A stretch of DNA of 64,000 nt from Deefgea piscis (GCF_019665785.1 NZ_CP081149.1:1426001-1490000), one strand, 5' to 3'. Counted from the first letter of the stretch, positions 19,481 through 29,429 are shown. Program-made: numbers and translations. Notes: generated by a model from the sequence alone, not told the origin.

Positions 19481-20899
19481 CTAGGTGCTTGGGTTGCTGA
19501 TGCTACTGACAAAATCGGCTTCAGACTGCGCTTGGAGTCGGCCACTTTTACACGCGGCTTGAAATAGCGCGTAATCTTGCTCGCTTTGGTCGGCATAGTT
19601 GCGCGCATAACGCATCATGGTCATGGCAAATTCATCATCTTCACCTAAATAGCCCGCAATTTCGCCGGCAAATCCTCCGCTGCGTGCATGCGCTCGAGCC
19701 AGCACCCAGCCGCATAACTCACCATACAGCGTCATCATCGATGGGGTATAGCTATCGATGGCGGGAGAGATTTTCATATCGCGCAATTGGCGGAAGTAAA
19801 AATGATGATTACCCGCACTAGACCAGCCCAAAAAGATATCGCTAAACGCCTGCATCAAGCGCTTACCAACCACCACACGCTGCCCTTCATTGCTATACGG
19901 TGAGACGCCGCTGGGTACATACGGCGCGAGCACCGAAGGGCGAGCTTCTTTGATTTGTAAAAATAAAGGTTTATCTTGCTCATCAGTGAGCAGCAGCGCC
20001 AAGCAACGCGTGCCGACACTGCCTACGCCCACCACTTTGCAAGCCAGATCTTGCATCGTAAAACGGGATAATAATTGGCGGTGGCTGATGCTAATAGTGT
20101 TTTGATATTCGCTAAATAATTGCTGAGCCAAAGCTTGGCGATTGCCTAATAAAATTTCGCGCTCGTGCGCACCAAAAATGCTGTTTTCACCAAAAATATG
20201 AAATAAAGCCGGTAATTCATCGTTAATTTGCCAGCGGCCATCAACCTTGCTACTGATTTTGGGCAGCAAACGTTCGTGGGTGCGTTTTTGGGCGCGTTTC
20301 ATTTCTTTGCTCAGCTGCTTGCGTGCGTCTTTGTCGGTGATATTGGCCAGCAGCCGCTCATAACTAATTTGGTCATACCAAATTTGCATCGCACCTTGTT
20401 CGGCATACTGCGCCATCCAATGCTGATAACTACGCACCAATCGGTAGATCGTTTCATCGGCCGCTGCTGCAGAAAACCCAGAACTGCGTGAAGCCAAAAC
20501 AAAGCTGGCCGTCAAGCGTTTGATATCCCACTCCCAAGGCCCTGGGTGGGTTTCATCAAAATCATTCAGATCAAATAACAGCGTGCGTTCAGGCGAAGCA
20601 AAGCCACCAAAGTTAGCTAAATGCGCATCGCCACAAATTTGCTGAATGATGCCGCTGTGTGGCGTAGCCGCTAAATCATGTGCTTGCAGCATGGCTGAGC
20701 CACGAAAAAAGGTAAATGGCGACACCAGCATTCGGCCATAGCGCAGCGGAACGAGGCGTTCAATTCGCCCTTGGCTACTGGCAATGAGTAGTTCGAGTGG
20801 ATCGCGTTGAATATTGCCTAAAGTGGCATGCGCGGCAATCGGCGCGGTTTGACGTCGTGCTTGTCCTTTGCTGAGTTGCTGTTGCAGTGCATTGAGCAT
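19481..20899 (-). CDS. DUF2252 family protein
   Basis: 472 residues. Hallmarks of the DUF2252 family, which has a kinase-like fold, are FTFFRGSA, the GDAHLANFGGF catalytic-loop-like motif, and LLFDLNDFDETHPGPWEWDIKRL, all within residues 60-150. Later come VGVGSVGTRC, LQIKEA (a Lys resembling an ATP-binding site) and GQRVVVGKRLMQ. Its biochemical role is not known. The start is ATG 20899 with GGGAG upstream; an in-frame ATG five codons earlier lacks a site. It is transcribed toward, and convergent with, the phosphatase. Confidence 0.85.
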   Translation of the reverse strand: MLNALQQQLSKGQARRQTAPIAAHATLGNIQRDPLELLIASSQGRIERLVPLRYGRMLVSPFTFFRGSAMLQAHDLAATPHSGIIQQICGDAHLANFGGFASPERTLLFDLNDFDETHPGPWEWDIKRLTASFVLASRSSGFSAAAADETIYRLVRSYQHWMAQYAEQGAMQIWYDQISYERLLANITDKDARKQLSKEMKRAQKRTHERLLPKISSKVDGRWQINDELPALFHIFGENSIFGAHEREILLGNRQALAQQLFSEYQNTISISHRQLLSRFTMQDLACKVVGVGSVGTRCLALLLTDEQDKPLFLQIKEARPSVLAPYVPSGVSPYSNEGQRVVVGKRLMQAFSDIFLGWSSAGNHHFYFRQLRDMKISPAIDSYTPSMMTLYGELCGWVLARAHARSGGFAGEIAGYLGEDDEFAMTMMRYARNYADQSEQDYALFQAACKSGRLQAQSEADFVSSISNPST

Positions 20900-20940
20900 A
20901 ATGACAACTCCCAAATGAATTGCCGCTTAGTTTATCAGCT

Positions 20941-21264
20941 TCACGGCAGGGATTCTGTAGGCTTGTCGTGTTCTAGTGGCTTGTCGTCGTTGACGCAAGC
21001 GATTGATGCGGCAGGAAAGCATTGCCTAGGCTGGCCGTCGCAGCATGTCTCGGTGAGATAGGCGATCAGCTGCTGCATGATGCTCAGATTGGCCCGATAA
21101 CGCATATAACGGCCCACTTGCTCAACAGTCAAAATCTTGGCTTGTGTCAAGGCTTTAAGATGAAACGACATATTACTCGCAGTTGATTTGTACAAATTAC
21201 CGCAATGTTTGGTGCGCATCATTGCAAGCGGTGAAGTCGTCCGGCGAATAGAAAATAATTTCAT
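20941..21264 (-). CDS. Short ArsR-like winged-helix protein, possibly degenerate
   Basis: From ATG 21264 the protein has about 107 residues. Its middle matches the ArsR/SmtB recognition helix and wing (NMSFHLKALTQAKILTVEQVGRYMRYRAN). The C-terminus carries thiols in CCDGQPRQC, suggesting metal or thiol sensing. The first helices of the fold, normally about 35 residues with 'LADPTRLAILRLL', are replaced by a short stretch of unlike composition (RRTTSPLAMMRTKHCGNLYKS). Either the gene has lost part of its N-terminal domain or it is a diverged variant. Its start is only about 7 bases from a divergent CueR-type promoter. Confidence 0.5.
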   Translation of the reverse strand: MKLFSIRRTTSPLAMMRTKHCGNLYKSTASNMSFHLKALTQAKILTVEQVGRYMRYRANLSIMQQLIAYLTETCCDGQPRQCFPAASIACVNDDKPLEHDKPTESLP

Positions 21265-21270
21265 GAGCAC

Positions 21271-21301
21271 TTGACCTTGCCATGATGGCAAGCTTTATCG
21301 T
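21271..21301 (+). promoter_or_regulatory. CueR-type promoter upstream of copZ
   Basis: -35 TTGACC (21271-21276), a 19-bp spacer containing the dyad ACCTTGCC-ATGAT-GGCAAGCT (about 21274-21294), and -10 TATCGT. The over-long spacer with a dyad between -35 and -10 is the hallmark of MerR-family activation. The arms match the CueR consensus ACCTTCC..GGAAGGT with few changes. Confidence 0.8.
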
Positions 21302-21345
21302 TCATTCACGGTCAACGTTGGCCGATGCTCAATGGAGAACAGACT

Positions 21346-21543
21346 ATGTACACGCTTAAGGTGGCAAAAATTGCTTGTGGTGGCTGCGCCGCTAAAATTA
21401 ACTCCGCTCTGAAGACAGTAGATGATGCGGCTGAAATCGTCATTGATCGCATGGCGGGTATTATTCAAGTAAAAAGTGATCTCTCACTCGATGAAATTCG
21501 AACGGCATTGAATCAAATTGGCTTTCCAACTGTTGTTATATGA
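21346..21543 (+). CDS. copZ: Copper chaperone, heavy-metal-associated domain (CopZ-like)
   Basis: 65 residues forming one HMA domain. The metal site is KIACGGCAAKI, a CxxC loop near residue 10, followed by a beta-alpha-beta pattern ending IGFPTVVI. Such proteins carry Cu(I) in the cytosol to a P-type ATPase. The ATG at 21346 has GGAG 8 bases upstream; an earlier in-frame ATG would add seven residues without a site. The gene sits under a CueR-type promoter and directly upstream of copA, with its own terminator between. Confidence 0.85.
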   Translation: MYTLKVAKIACGGCAAKINSALKTVDDAAEIVIDRMAGIIQVKSDLSLDEIRTALNQIGFPTVVI

Positions 21544-21564
21544 TTTTGTGTCTTATCTCTTGCC

Positions 21565-21595
21565 AGCCCTGTGTATTCACAGGGCTTTTTAGTTT
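21565..21595 (+). terminator. Rho-independent terminator after copZ
   Basis: 9-bp perfect stem AGCCCTGTG / CACAGGGCT with a TATT loop and a T5 tail. It separates the copZ transcript from copA, which has its own CueR-type promoter. Confidence 0.88.
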
Positions 21596-21629
21596 TTGCC
21601 GCTTGGTGGCTGCGCAAGCAATATCTTAC

Positions 21630-21660
21630 TTGACCTTCCTATTGTGGCAAGGCTGAGACT
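21630..21660 (+). promoter_or_regulatory. CueR-type promoter upstream of copA
   Basis: -35 TTGACC (21630-21635), a 19-bp spacer with dyad ACCTTCC...GGCAAGGC, then a weak -10 GAGACT. It closely parallels the copZ promoter and the E. coli copA promoter. It supports joint induction of copZ and copA by the CueR encoded downstream. Confidence 0.75.
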
Positions 21661-21692
21661 CTATTCATCGACCACAAACCAGAAGTCTTATC

Positions 21693-24098
21693 ATGACCAA
21701 ATCGTATTTATCTTTAAACGCCGATCGGGAATTCAGGCTCGATATTGATGGCATGCATTGTGCGAGTTGTGTGGCGCATATTGAAGCGGCATTACTACAA
21801 ACGCCGGGCGTGATCAGTGCGGTAGTGAATTTGGCGATGGAAACGGCGCAGGTCAAACTGCAGGCCGGTCATGATGAGAACAGTGTGCTCAATGCGGTGG
21901 CTAAGGCTGGTTTTTCGGCAACGCTGGCAAATGCGCCTAGCCTTCACGCCGAGCAGACGGTTAAATTGAGTTTGACTGGCATGAGCTGTGCCAGCTGTGT
22001 TGGGCGGATAGAAAGTGCTTTGCTGGCCACAAAAGGCGTGCTTGCTGCGGTAGTGAATTTAGCGACTGAATCCGCCCAAGTGCGGATTTCATCCGGCGTT
22101 AACGTGGCCACACTACTTGATGCCGTTGCTGGCGCGGGTTACCAAGCTCGTTTGTTGACGGTCGATATTGTCAACACACCGGCGGTGAAGTCGTCACCCT
22201 TTTGGCCGATAGGCCTCGGCGCTTTATTGTCTTTGCCCTTGGTACTACCGATGCTGGCCGAGCCCTTGGGTATGCACTGGATGTTGCCGGCGTGGGTGCA
22301 GTTTTTATTAGCGACTCCGGTGCAATTTTGGCTAGGTGCGCGTTTTTATCGCTCGGCATGGCGAGCAGTACGTAATCGGCGCGGCAATATGGATTTGCTG
22401 GTGTCGCTAGGGACTAGTGCTGCCTATGGATTATCGCTTTATCACTGGTTATTTGATGCTAGCCAAGGTGCGTTGTACTTTGAAGCGAGTGCGGTGATCA
22501 TCACGCTGGTGTTACTGGGTAAATGGTTAGAAGCCCGCGCCAAACAGGAAACCACGGCAGCGATTAAAGCGTTGCAAGCCCTGCGTCCTTGTGTCGCTCG
22601 AGTGCGTAAAAATGGGCAGGATACTGAAATGCCGCTAGAGCAGGTACAGCTGGGTGATTGGGTAGTTGTCTTGCCGGGGGAGCAAGTGCCTGTCGATGGC
22701 GTGGTGCGCGAAGGTGAAAGCCAGCACGATGAGTCGATGCTCACTGGTGAAAGTGTGTTGGTGACGAAGGAAGTCGGCAGCAAAGTAAGCGGTGGTGCGA
22801 TTAACCATGATGGCGTGTTATTGGTTGAAACCACGGCTTTAAGTGGTGAAAGTACGCTTGCTCGCATTATTCGGATGGTGGAAGACGCACAAGCGGGTAA
22901 AGCAGCGGTTCAGCGCCTGGTTGATCAAGTCAGCGCAGTCTTTGTGCCCGTCGTCTTAGTCATTGCGTTGGCGACTTGGCTGGCTTGGTGGTACTGGACT
23001 GGCAGTATTGAAAGCGGCATTTTGTATGCTGTGGCGGTGTTGGTGATTGCCTGTCCTTGTGCGCTGGGTTTGGCCACACCGACGGCAATTATGGCGGGAA
23101 CTGGCGTGGCGGCACGATTTGGGATCTTGATTAAAGACGCCGAAGCGCTAGAGCTGGCCCACAAGGTCCAAGTGGTGGTGTTTGATAAAACGGGTACTTT
23201 AACTGAGGGTAAACCGCATCTTGCCGAGCTCATTGCTCAGGATGGCGAACAGATGGCAATGCTGGAATTGGCCGCCGCATTGCAACGCGGCAGCGAGCAC
23301 CCATTGGCCACAGCCGTGATTGCCAAAGCCGATGCAGTTCAGCCATACCCGGCCGATAATCTGCAGGCGCTGCCTGGGCGCGGCATTGCTGGTGATATTG
23401 CCGGCACACGCTACTTACTGGGTAATCAGCGCTTGATGCAAGAAAAAAACATTGATCTGAGCATCATGCAAACAGCCCATGAGCTGGCACTAAGCCAAGG
23501 TTATACCGTGTCATGGTTGGCGCGTGAACAAGACTTATCCTTGATCGGCATACTGGCTTTTAGTGATGGCGTCAAAGCCAGCGCTAAAGAGGCGATTTCG
23601 CAACTGCGGGCCTTGGGGGTAAAAACGGTGATGTTGTCGGGCGACAATCGCTTTGCTGCACAGCGGGTGGCTGAGCAGTTGAACCTTGATGAAGTGATTG
23701 CTGAAGTCTTGCCGCACGAAAAAGCCGCGCACATTGAAGCGATGCGTGCGCAAGGTTTCGTGGTGGCGATGGTCGGCGATGGGGTGAACGATGCGCCAGC
23801 ATTGGCTGCCGCCGATGTTGGGATTGCCATGGGCACCGGTACCGATGTGGCGATGCATGTGGCCGGTGTTACGCTAATGCGCGGTGACCCGCAATTGGTG
23901 AGCCAAACGATTGAAATTTCGCGTTTGACCTACCGTAAAATTCGCCAAAATTTGTTCTGGGCATTCATCTTTAATGCTATCGGTATTCCTTTGGCGGCAT
24001 TTGGATTACTCAATCCAATGCTTGCTGGTGCTGCAATGGCATTCTCTAGTGTGAGCGTGGTATCGAATGCCTTATTATTGAAACGTTGGAAACCCTAG
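21693..24098 (+). CDS. copA: Cu(I)-exporting P1B-type ATPase CopA
   Basis: 801 residues. Two N-terminal HMA domains carry CxxC sites at Cys23/Cys26 and Cys99/Cys102 (GMHCASC and GMSCASC). The transmembrane metal motif is CPC at 454-456 ([17 protein letters not shown]), the phosphorylated Asp is Asp498 in DKTGTLTEG, the nucleotide-binding HP motif is SEHPLATAV, and the hinge is [13 protein letters not shown] with two HMA domains marks the Cu(I)/Ag(I) class. It pumps cytosolic Cu(I) to the periplasm, supplied by CopZ. The CueR-type promoter and the neighbouring cueR agree with this specificity. Confidence 0.95.
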   Translation: MTKSYLSLNADREFRLDIDGMHCASCVAHIEAALLQTPGVISAVVNLAMETAQVKLQAGHDENSVLNAVAKAGFSATLANAPSLHAEQTVKLSLTGMSCASCVGRIESALLATKGVLAAVVNLATESAQVRISSGVNVATLLDAVAGAGYQARLLTVDIVNTPAVKSSPFWPIGLGALLSLPLVLPMLAEPLGMHWMLPAWVQFLLATPVQFWLGARFYRSAWRAVRNRRGNMDLLVSLGTSAAYGLSLYHWLFDASQGALYFEASAVIITLVLLGKWLEARAKQETTAAIKALQALRPCVARVRKNGQDTEMPLEQVQLGDWVVVLPGEQVPVDGVVREGESQHDESMLTGESVLVTKEVGSKVSGGAINHDGVLLVETTALSGESTLARIIRMVEDAQAGKAAVQRLVDQVSAVFVPVVLVIALATWLAWWYWTGSIESGILYAVAVLVIACPCALGLATPTAIMAGTGVAARFGILIKDAEALELAHKVQVVVFDKTGTLTEGKPHLAELIAQDGEQMAMLELAAALQRGSEHPLATAVIAKADAVQPYPADNLQALPGRGIAGDIAGTRYLLGNQRLMQEKNIDLSIMQTAHELALSQGYTVSWLAREQDLSLIGILAFSDGVKASAKEAISQLRALGVKTVMLSGDNRFAAQRVAEQLNLDEVIAEVLPHEKAAHIEAMRAQGFVVAMVGDGVNDAPALAAADVGIAMGTGTDVAMHVAGVTLMRGDPQLVSQTIEISRLTYRKIRQNLFWAFIFNAIGIPLAAFGLLNPMLAGAAMAFSSVSVVSNALLLKRWKP

Positions 24099-24103
24099 TG
24101 AAT

Positions 24104-24123
24104 AGGGGCATAGCCCCTTTTTA
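24104..24123 (+). terminator. Short terminator hairpin between copA and cueR
   Basis: AGGGGC-ATA-GCCCCT followed by T5. The stem is only 6 bp but GC-rich; partial read-through into cueR is plausible. Confidence 0.65.
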
Positions 24124-24146
24124 TGGGAATTGTAAAAGGATAGGCA

Positions 24147-24542
24147 ATGAATATCGGACAAGCCGCCCAGCTCAGTGGGCTTAGCAGCAAAATGATTCGA
24201 CATTATGAAAGCCTTGGCCTCATCAAGCCGCAAGGGCGTAGCGCAGCAGGGTATCGAATCTTTAATGACTTTGATTTGAGCCAGCTTAAATTTATCCACC
24301 AAGCGCGGGTATTGGGTTTTTCGCTCGAACAAATTGGGCAATTATTGCAGCTATGGCATCAAGAAAATCGCGCCAGTATCGATGTGAAAATGCTTGCCGA
24401 GCAACATATCAATGCGCTCAACGCCAAAATTGAATCAATGCAGCAGATGAAACACACTTTGGAACAATTGATCGATATCTGTCCGGCGAGTGCCGATCCA
24501 AACTGCCCGATTTTAACCTCGCTATCTAGCGCTTCAATTTGA
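24147..24542 (+). CDS. cueR: MerR-family copper-responsive regulator CueR
   Basis: 131 residues. An N-terminal MerR helix-turn-helix (MNIGQAAQLSGLSSKMIRHYESLGLI) is followed by the dimerisation helix. The metal-binding loop CPASADPNC places Cys112 and Cys120 exactly where E. coli CueR has them. Ser77 is also present, the residue typical of Cu(I)/Ag(I)/Au(I) sensors as opposed to divalent-metal MerR proteins. It should bind the two dyads at 21271 and 21630 and untwist their 19-bp spacers to activate copZ and copA. RBS AAAAGGA. Confidence 0.92.
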   Translation: MNIGQAAQLSGLSSKMIRHYESLGLIKPQGRSAAGYRIFNDFDLSQLKFIHQARVLGFSLEQIGQLLQLWHQENRASIDVKMLAEQHINALNAKIESMQQMKHTLEQLIDICPASADPNCPILTSLSSASI

Positions 24543-24791
24543 ATCAAGTTCACGCCAGAAGCGATGTTTGGCGGTAAACCCCAGCCGATATTTCGTCAGC
24601 TCTGCGATCTTTCGGGGTGAAAATTAGGCGCTAACCGTGGCGCTAGCGTTGCTTGATTTTGCTGATCTTTCGCTTTGGCGCAAACCGCTTGCTGTGGTTT
24701 ACTCAATCAAAGTCTGGCCTTTATATAATTGATAAGGGTATTGCCATGCACGCATTAATTTTAAATGGCATGATGGCAATACCCATAGTTT

Positions 24792-25166
24792 TTAGTTCAA
24801 AGAGAAGCGAAATTGTTCAGCAGATTTCCCCGGCAAAGTGACTTTTAACAAAGCTTTGGTGCCGGCAACGGCTTTATATGGGCCGTACGCCATAAAAGAA
24901 TTGTCGCCCGATGGGGAGATTTTCACGGTTTGTTTTTCGCTGCCATTGAGCAAAGTTAATTCCGCTACCGCGCCTTTAGTCGCAATCGCCTTATCACTAT
25001 GCGTTGTCAGATACACCATCAACATATTGCCTTGGGTGCTCAGTTCGGCGCGAGTGCCCGTGGTCGCTTCGGCCATCACACCTTGATGTTTGGGTGTCAT
25101 TTCGCCATCGGCCAAAGCAATGTTTGCAAACAAAACCAAACCGAGTGCGAGTAATGTTTTTTTCAT
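24792..25166 (-). CDS. Small periplasmic protein at the end of the RND efflux operon
   Basis: 124 residues with a Sec signal peptide (MKKTLLALGLVLFANIALA). The mature part is a probable beta-sandwich of about 105 residues without cysteines; GTRAELSTQGNMLMVYLTTHSDKAI and ISPSGDNSFMAYGPYKAVAG are recognisable repeating beta segments. It follows the RND pump gene by 48 bases on the same strand, so it is probably co-transcribed. It may be an accessory metal-binding or adaptor-like protein, but I know no proven function for it. Confidence 0.7.
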   Translation of the reverse strand: MKKTLLALGLVLFANIALADGEMTPKHQGVMAEATTGTRAELSTQGNMLMVYLTTHSDKAIATKGAVAELTLLNGSEKQTVKISPSGDNSFMAYGPYKAVAGTKALLKVTLPGKSAEQFRFSLN

Positions 25167-25214
25167 GATATTTCCTTTAGTAATCTTGAGTAATTAATGC
25201 CCGTTAGGCAAAAG

Positions 25215-28200
25215 TTAAAACGTGGTTTCGCTCTGATCATCGACTAAACGTTGCAAGGGCTTTTGGCCAAACAACCAGAACATCAGCGGCGTGAGTAAAG
25301 TATCGAGCAAGGTCGAGCTGATTAACCCACCAAAAATCACCACCGCAACAGGGTGGAGAATTTCTTTACCCGGCGCATCGGCTGCAAACAGCAGTGGCGT
25401 TAAGGCCAGCGCCGCGGTTAATGCCGTCATTAACACCGGCGTTAACCGTTCTAGCGAGCCGCGCACGATCATCTGTTTACTGAAGGTTTCGCCTTCGAAT
25501 TTACACAGATTGATATAGTGACTGACTTTTAAAATGCCGTTGCGAGTGGCAATACCGGTGAGCGTAATAAAGCCAACCATCGACGCGACAGACAAGGTAA
25601 TACCACCCAGCCACATCGCCACCACGCTGCCAATCAACGCCATCGGAATATTGGCCATAATCACCGCAGCCAGCACTGCGGATTGGTAGCGCGTATAGAG
25701 CACCATAAAAATCAACGCCAGCGATAAGATCGATAGCAAGGCAATCAGCCGCGTAGCATCTTCTTGGGCTTGAAATTGACCTTCTAGACTGACAAAGTAA
25801 CCTTCAGGCATGGTGTTCGTTGCCAATACCTCGCGCATATTAGCAATGATTTGCGCCATATCGCTGCCATCGGTATTGGCCGAAATCACGATCCGACGCC
25901 GACCATTTTCTCGACCAATTTGATTCGGGCCATCGCCTTCTTCAATGCTCGCCACTTGGGATAGCGGCACCTTGCCATGTGGGGTATCAATCAAGATATT
26001 GGCTAAGCCCGCCGCATCTCTTGCCGCATCCGGCAAACGAATCACCAGATCAAAGCGTTTGTTCTGATCCACAATCTGCGCCACCGTATCGCCTTCGCTC
26101 AAGGCTTCCAGCGTTTTGAGCAAAGTGCCCGGCGCAACACCGAGCTGCGCGGCACGGTCGTAGTCAATTTGCACTTTGATTTGTGGAATCAAGACCTGCT
26201 TTTCGATTTGCAAATCGGTCAGTCCTTTAATGCCCGATAGCTTTTGTTGCAAATCAGCCGCTTGAGTGCGCAGCGTATCGAGATCATCGCCGTAGATTTT
26301 TAAGGCGATTTGCGCCCGAACACCCGAGAGTAAATGATCGAGCCGATGCGAAATCGGCTGCCCCAACATCACTGTCGCTGGCAGGCTGGATAATCGTTGT
26401 CGAATATCCGCCAAGACTTCGTCGCGCGGTCGATCCGATGCTTTTAAGTCAATATCGAGCTCGCTGGTATGCACGCCCTCGGCATGCTCATCGAGCTCGG
26501 CGCGGCCCGTGCGGCGGCCAACGCTTTCGACTTCCGGCACGTGTTGCACCAGTGTTTCGGCCAATTGTCCGATGCGATTGGATTCGGCCAGCGACGTGCC
26601 GGGGTTGAGTAGTAGACTCACCAGCAAAGTACCTTCGTTAAACGCGGGCAAAAATGCGCGCGGCAAAAACGGCAGACTCGCCATCGCCACCACCAGCATT
26701 AACACGCCACCGGCCAGCAGGCTGCGGGCACGATCAAATGAACCCTCCAGCAAACGCTGATCGTGGCGCTTTAGCCATTGCACCAGTTTTGAATCACCAT
26801 GCTCGATCTGCTTCATTTTGGGAAGTAGGTAGTAACACATCACCGGTGTGACCGTGAGCGCGACCAATAAACTGGCCAAAATCGAGGTGATATAAGCGAT
26901 GCCCAATGGTGCAAACAAGCGTCCCTCCATCCCCGGCAAGGCAAACAGCGGCACAAACACCAATACCACCACCATCGTTGCCACCACCACGCCCGAGCGC
27001 ACTTCATTACACGCATCGGCAATCACTTTGATTGAGGCGATCGCACCTTGCGGTTTTTTCTCTTTTAAACGCCGCAGCACGTTTTCAACGTCGACCAAGG
27101 CATCATCGACCAGCTCACCAATGGCAATGGCCAAACCGCCCAAGGTCATCACATTGACTGACAAACCCAGCGCTTTGAAGATGAGAAAGGTCAGTGCTAA
27201 GGACAAAGGAATTGCCGTTAGCGAGATGATCGTGGTGCGGGTGTTCATTAAAAACAGAAATAAAATCACCGCGACCATAATCGCGCCATCGCGTAGCGCT
27301 TCTTCGACGTTGTTGACTGAGGCTTCAATAAAATCAGCCTGACGGAACGAGACTTTGGGCGTGCTGACACCCGCCGGCAATGATTTGCTCAGACTGGCTA
27401 ATGCCGCCTCAACCTCGCGCGTCACCCGCACCGAATCAGCAGTTGGTTGTTTTTGCACGCCGACAATCACTGCTGGCTGACCACCAAATCCGGCATCGCC
27501 GCGTTTGAAAGCCGGCGCAAACTTTACCTCGGCCACTTGCTTGAGCAACACCGGCTGGCCATTGTTGACCTTGACCGCCAGATTTTGCATATCTTCTAGC
27601 TTGGTGGTGCGGCCCATATTGCGAATCAAATACTCACGCGCATTTTGCTCCAAATACCCACCACTGGTATTGCCAGAAAAACCATTGACTGCTTGCTCTA
27701 TGTCTTCATACCCAACAGACAGCTGCGCCATCATGGCTAAATTGGGTTCAACGCGAAATTGACGTACCTCCCCGCCAATGGGGATGACTTGCGCCACGCC
27801 CGGAATCGACAGCAGGCGAGGGCGTAGAACAAAATCAACGTATTCACGCACCGCCATGCCTTGCTGCGGATTTGCCCCTTGCGCCACAATCGGAAAGGCA
27901 ATCAGCATAATTTCGCCCATCACCGATGAAATAGGGCCCATTGTCGGACTGATGTCATCAGGGAGCTGAGACTTTACTTCAGCCAATCGCTCGGCAACCA
28001 ATTGGCGATTGCGGTAGATATCCGATCCCCAAGCAAATTCGGCATAGACAATCGACAATCCCACGCCCGATACCGAGCGAACTCGGGTGACGCCGGGCAT
28101 ACCATTGAGCGAGGTTTCCAGCGGAAAGCTAATTAATTGCTCGACTTCTTCGGGCGCCATACCGCCCGCTTCGGTCATAATGGTCACGGTTGGTTTATTT

Positions 28201-28325
28201 AAATCTGGAAACACATCCACTGGCATTTTGCTGGCGGTGTAGCCGCCATAAATCATCATGATCACCGCGATGGCGACCACAAACAGCCGGTTTTTTAAAC
28301 TGGCATTCACAATCCAACTAAACAT
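25215..28325 (-). CDS. Heavy-metal efflux RND transporter permease (CusA/CzcA family)
   Basis: 1036 residues; the inner-membrane proton-driven pump of a tripartite heavy-metal exporter (HME-RND). It has an N-terminal transmembrane segment, two large periplasmic loops, and 12 predicted segments. Typical N-terminal sequences include PVDVFPDLNKPTVTIMTEAGGMAPEEVEQLISFPLE and SVSGVGLSIVYAEFAWG. The TM4 proton-relay region reads AIGELVDDALVDVENVLRRL, with the acidic residues of this family. The protein cannot be assigned to copper or zinc by eye. Proximity to copZ-copA-cueR favours copper/silver, but the promoter side is separate. Confidence 0.9.
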   Translation of the reverse strand: MFSWIVNASLKNRLFVVAIAVIMMIYGGYTASKMPVDVFPDLNKPTVTIMTEAGGMAPEEVEQLISFPLETSLNGMPGVTRVRSVSGVGLSIVYAEFAWGSDIYRNRQLVAERLAEVKSQLPDDISPTMGPISSVMGEIMLIAFPIVAQGANPQQGMAVREYVDFVLRPRLLSIPGVAQVIPIGGEVRQFRVEPNLAMMAQLSVGYEDIEQAVNGFSGNTSGGYLEQNAREYLIRNMGRTTKLEDMQNLAVKVNNGQPVLLKQVAEVKFAPAFKRGDAGFGGQPAVIVGVQKQPTADSVRVTREVEAALASLSKSLPAGVSTPKVSFRQADFIEASVNNVEEALRDGAIMVAVILFLFLMNTRTTIISLTAIPLSLALTFLIFKALGLSVNVMTLGGLAIAIGELVDDALVDVENVLRRLKEKKPQGAIASIKVIADACNEVRSGVVVATMVVVLVFVPLFALPGMEGRLFAPLGIAYITSILASLLVALTVTPVMCYYLLPKMKQIEHGDSKLVQWLKRHDQRLLEGSFDRARSLLAGGVLMLVVAMASLPFLPRAFLPAFNEGTLLVSLLLNPGTSLAESNRIGQLAETLVQHVPEVESVGRRTGRAELDEHAEGVHTSELDIDLKASDRPRDEVLADIRQRLSSLPATVMLGQPISHRLDHLLSGVRAQIALKIYGDDLDTLRTQAADLQQKLSGIKGLTDLQIEKQVLIPQIKVQIDYDRAAQLGVAPGTLLKTLEALSEGDTVAQIVDQNKRFDLVIRLPDAARDAAGLANILIDTPHGKVPLSQVASIEEGDGPNQIGRENGRRRIVISANTDGSDMAQIIANMREVLATNTMPEGYFVSLEGQFQAQEDATRLIALLSILSLALIFMVLYTRYQSAVLAAVIMANIPMALIGSVVAMWLGGITLSVASMVGFITLTGIATRNGILKVSHYINLCKFEGETFSKQMIVRGSLERLTPVLMTALTAALALTPLLFAADAPGKEILHPVAVVIFGGLISSTLLDTLLTPLMFWLFGQKPLQRLVDDQSETTF

Positions 28326-28334
28326 GATGCTTTC

Positions 28335-29429
28335 CTATCGAATCTGGTTAATCAGATTGGCGCCTTGTACTACGATGCGCTGACCGTCTTTGAGTTGGCC
28401 AACTAAAACTCTTTGACCATCGAGCGGCATTGGCTGCACCGGCACGGCGCGTAATACTTGGGCTTGTTCCAGCACCCAGACGACGTTTTGATTGCTGGTG
28501 TTTTTGACGATGGCGCTAGCAGGCAAGACGACGCCACGGGTTTGCTCACGGGTATTGGCGATCACTTTGACGACTTGCCCTAAGGCCAACGGCATCGCTT
28601 CGCTCGGCGCGAATAACAATGGCAAAGCGCCATCACGTAAAGCGCGAGCACCACCTAAGTATCGCAACGGGACCCCATTGAAGGCTGCGCTCTCAATCTG
28701 AGTGGTTATTGCCGGATCGTAAGCCAGTGCTTCAATCAAAAAGCCCTTTGGATCGACAATTTCAAACAAGATGGTGGCAGGATCAATGACCTGACCATTG
28801 ACCACATTGCTGCTGGCCAAAACACCATCCAAACTCGCGCGCAAGGCTTCACCGTTACTGGCTGTTGATAAAGCGCTGCTGCGCGCTTGAATGGCTTTGA
28901 GTTGCGCTTGCGCGGCCTCGATGTCTTTGCGCGGGACCGAGCCTTCCAGTTGACGCAAGCGCGCTACAGTTTGCTCGGCTTGCGCTAAGTTAGCGCGTGT
29001 TTCCGCCCATTGAGCTTGTTGCTCTGCGATTTCATAGCTGCCTTGTGCAGGTCTAATCCACGCCAGAATTTGTCCTTTTTTGACCTTGCTACCCAGTAGC
29101 GGTAAACCGCCTGCCGGGGCGCTGACTCGTCCACCACTACTGGCCTGAACGCGCGCGCCGTGGTTGGGGTTCATGACAACATGGCCATTGAGTTCGATGG
29201 TTTTTGCTGCCGCGCTGGTTTGTGCCAACTGAGTACGAACACCGAGTTGAAATTGCGTGAGCTTAGGCACAAACACTCGGCCATCCGGTAGCCGTTGCGG
29301 CTTATTGGCCGTATTTACCGCTGGCGCTGCATCATGCGCATGATCGTCATCACCATGAGCCGATGCCGTGACTGGGCTGAGCGCTGCAACGGCCATGGTT
29401 AAACTGAGAATGATTGCATTGCGTTTCAT
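28335..29429 (-). CDS. RND efflux periplasmic adaptor (CusB/CzcB-like)
   Basis: 364 residues from ATG 29429, with GGAGG upstream. A signal peptide (MKRNAIILSLTM...SPVTASA) is followed by HGDDDHAHD, a His/Asp metal-binding-like segment. It has lipoyl-like halves (HGARVQASSGGRVSAPAGGLPLLGSKVKKGQILAWI), a coiled-coil hairpin (residues ~150-200, rich in Ala/Gln/Leu), then beta-barrel and proximal domains ending in VLRAVPVQP..DGQRVLVGQLKDGQRIVVQGANLI. It links the permease to the outer-membrane channel. Its ATG overlaps the upstream stop by ATGA, and the permease starts 9 bases after it. Confidence 0.9.
   Translation of the reverse strand: MKRNAIILSLTMAVAALSPVTASAHGDDDHAHDAAPAVNTANKPQRLPDGRVFVPKLTQFQLGVRTQLAQTSAAAKTIELNGHVVMNPNHGARVQASSGGRVSAPAGGLPLLGSKVKKGQILAWIRPAQGSYEIAEQQAQWAETRANLAQAEQTVARLRQLEGSVPRKDIEAAQAQLKAIQARSSALSTASNGEALRASLDGVLASSNVVNGQVIDPATILFEIVDPKGFLIEALAYDPAITTQIESAAFNGVPLRYLGGARALRDGALPLLFAPSEAMPLALGQVVKVIANTREQTRGVVLPASAIVKNTSNQNVVWVLEQAQVLRAVPVQPMPLDGQRVLVGQLKDGQRIVVQGANLINQIR

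Noticed and set aside
22442..23858. Long antisense frames over copA (and similar over glmS, tnpC, RND genes)
   Set aside because: They overlap strongly supported genes, lack ribosome sites and show no motifs; they are shadows of GC-biased codon use.
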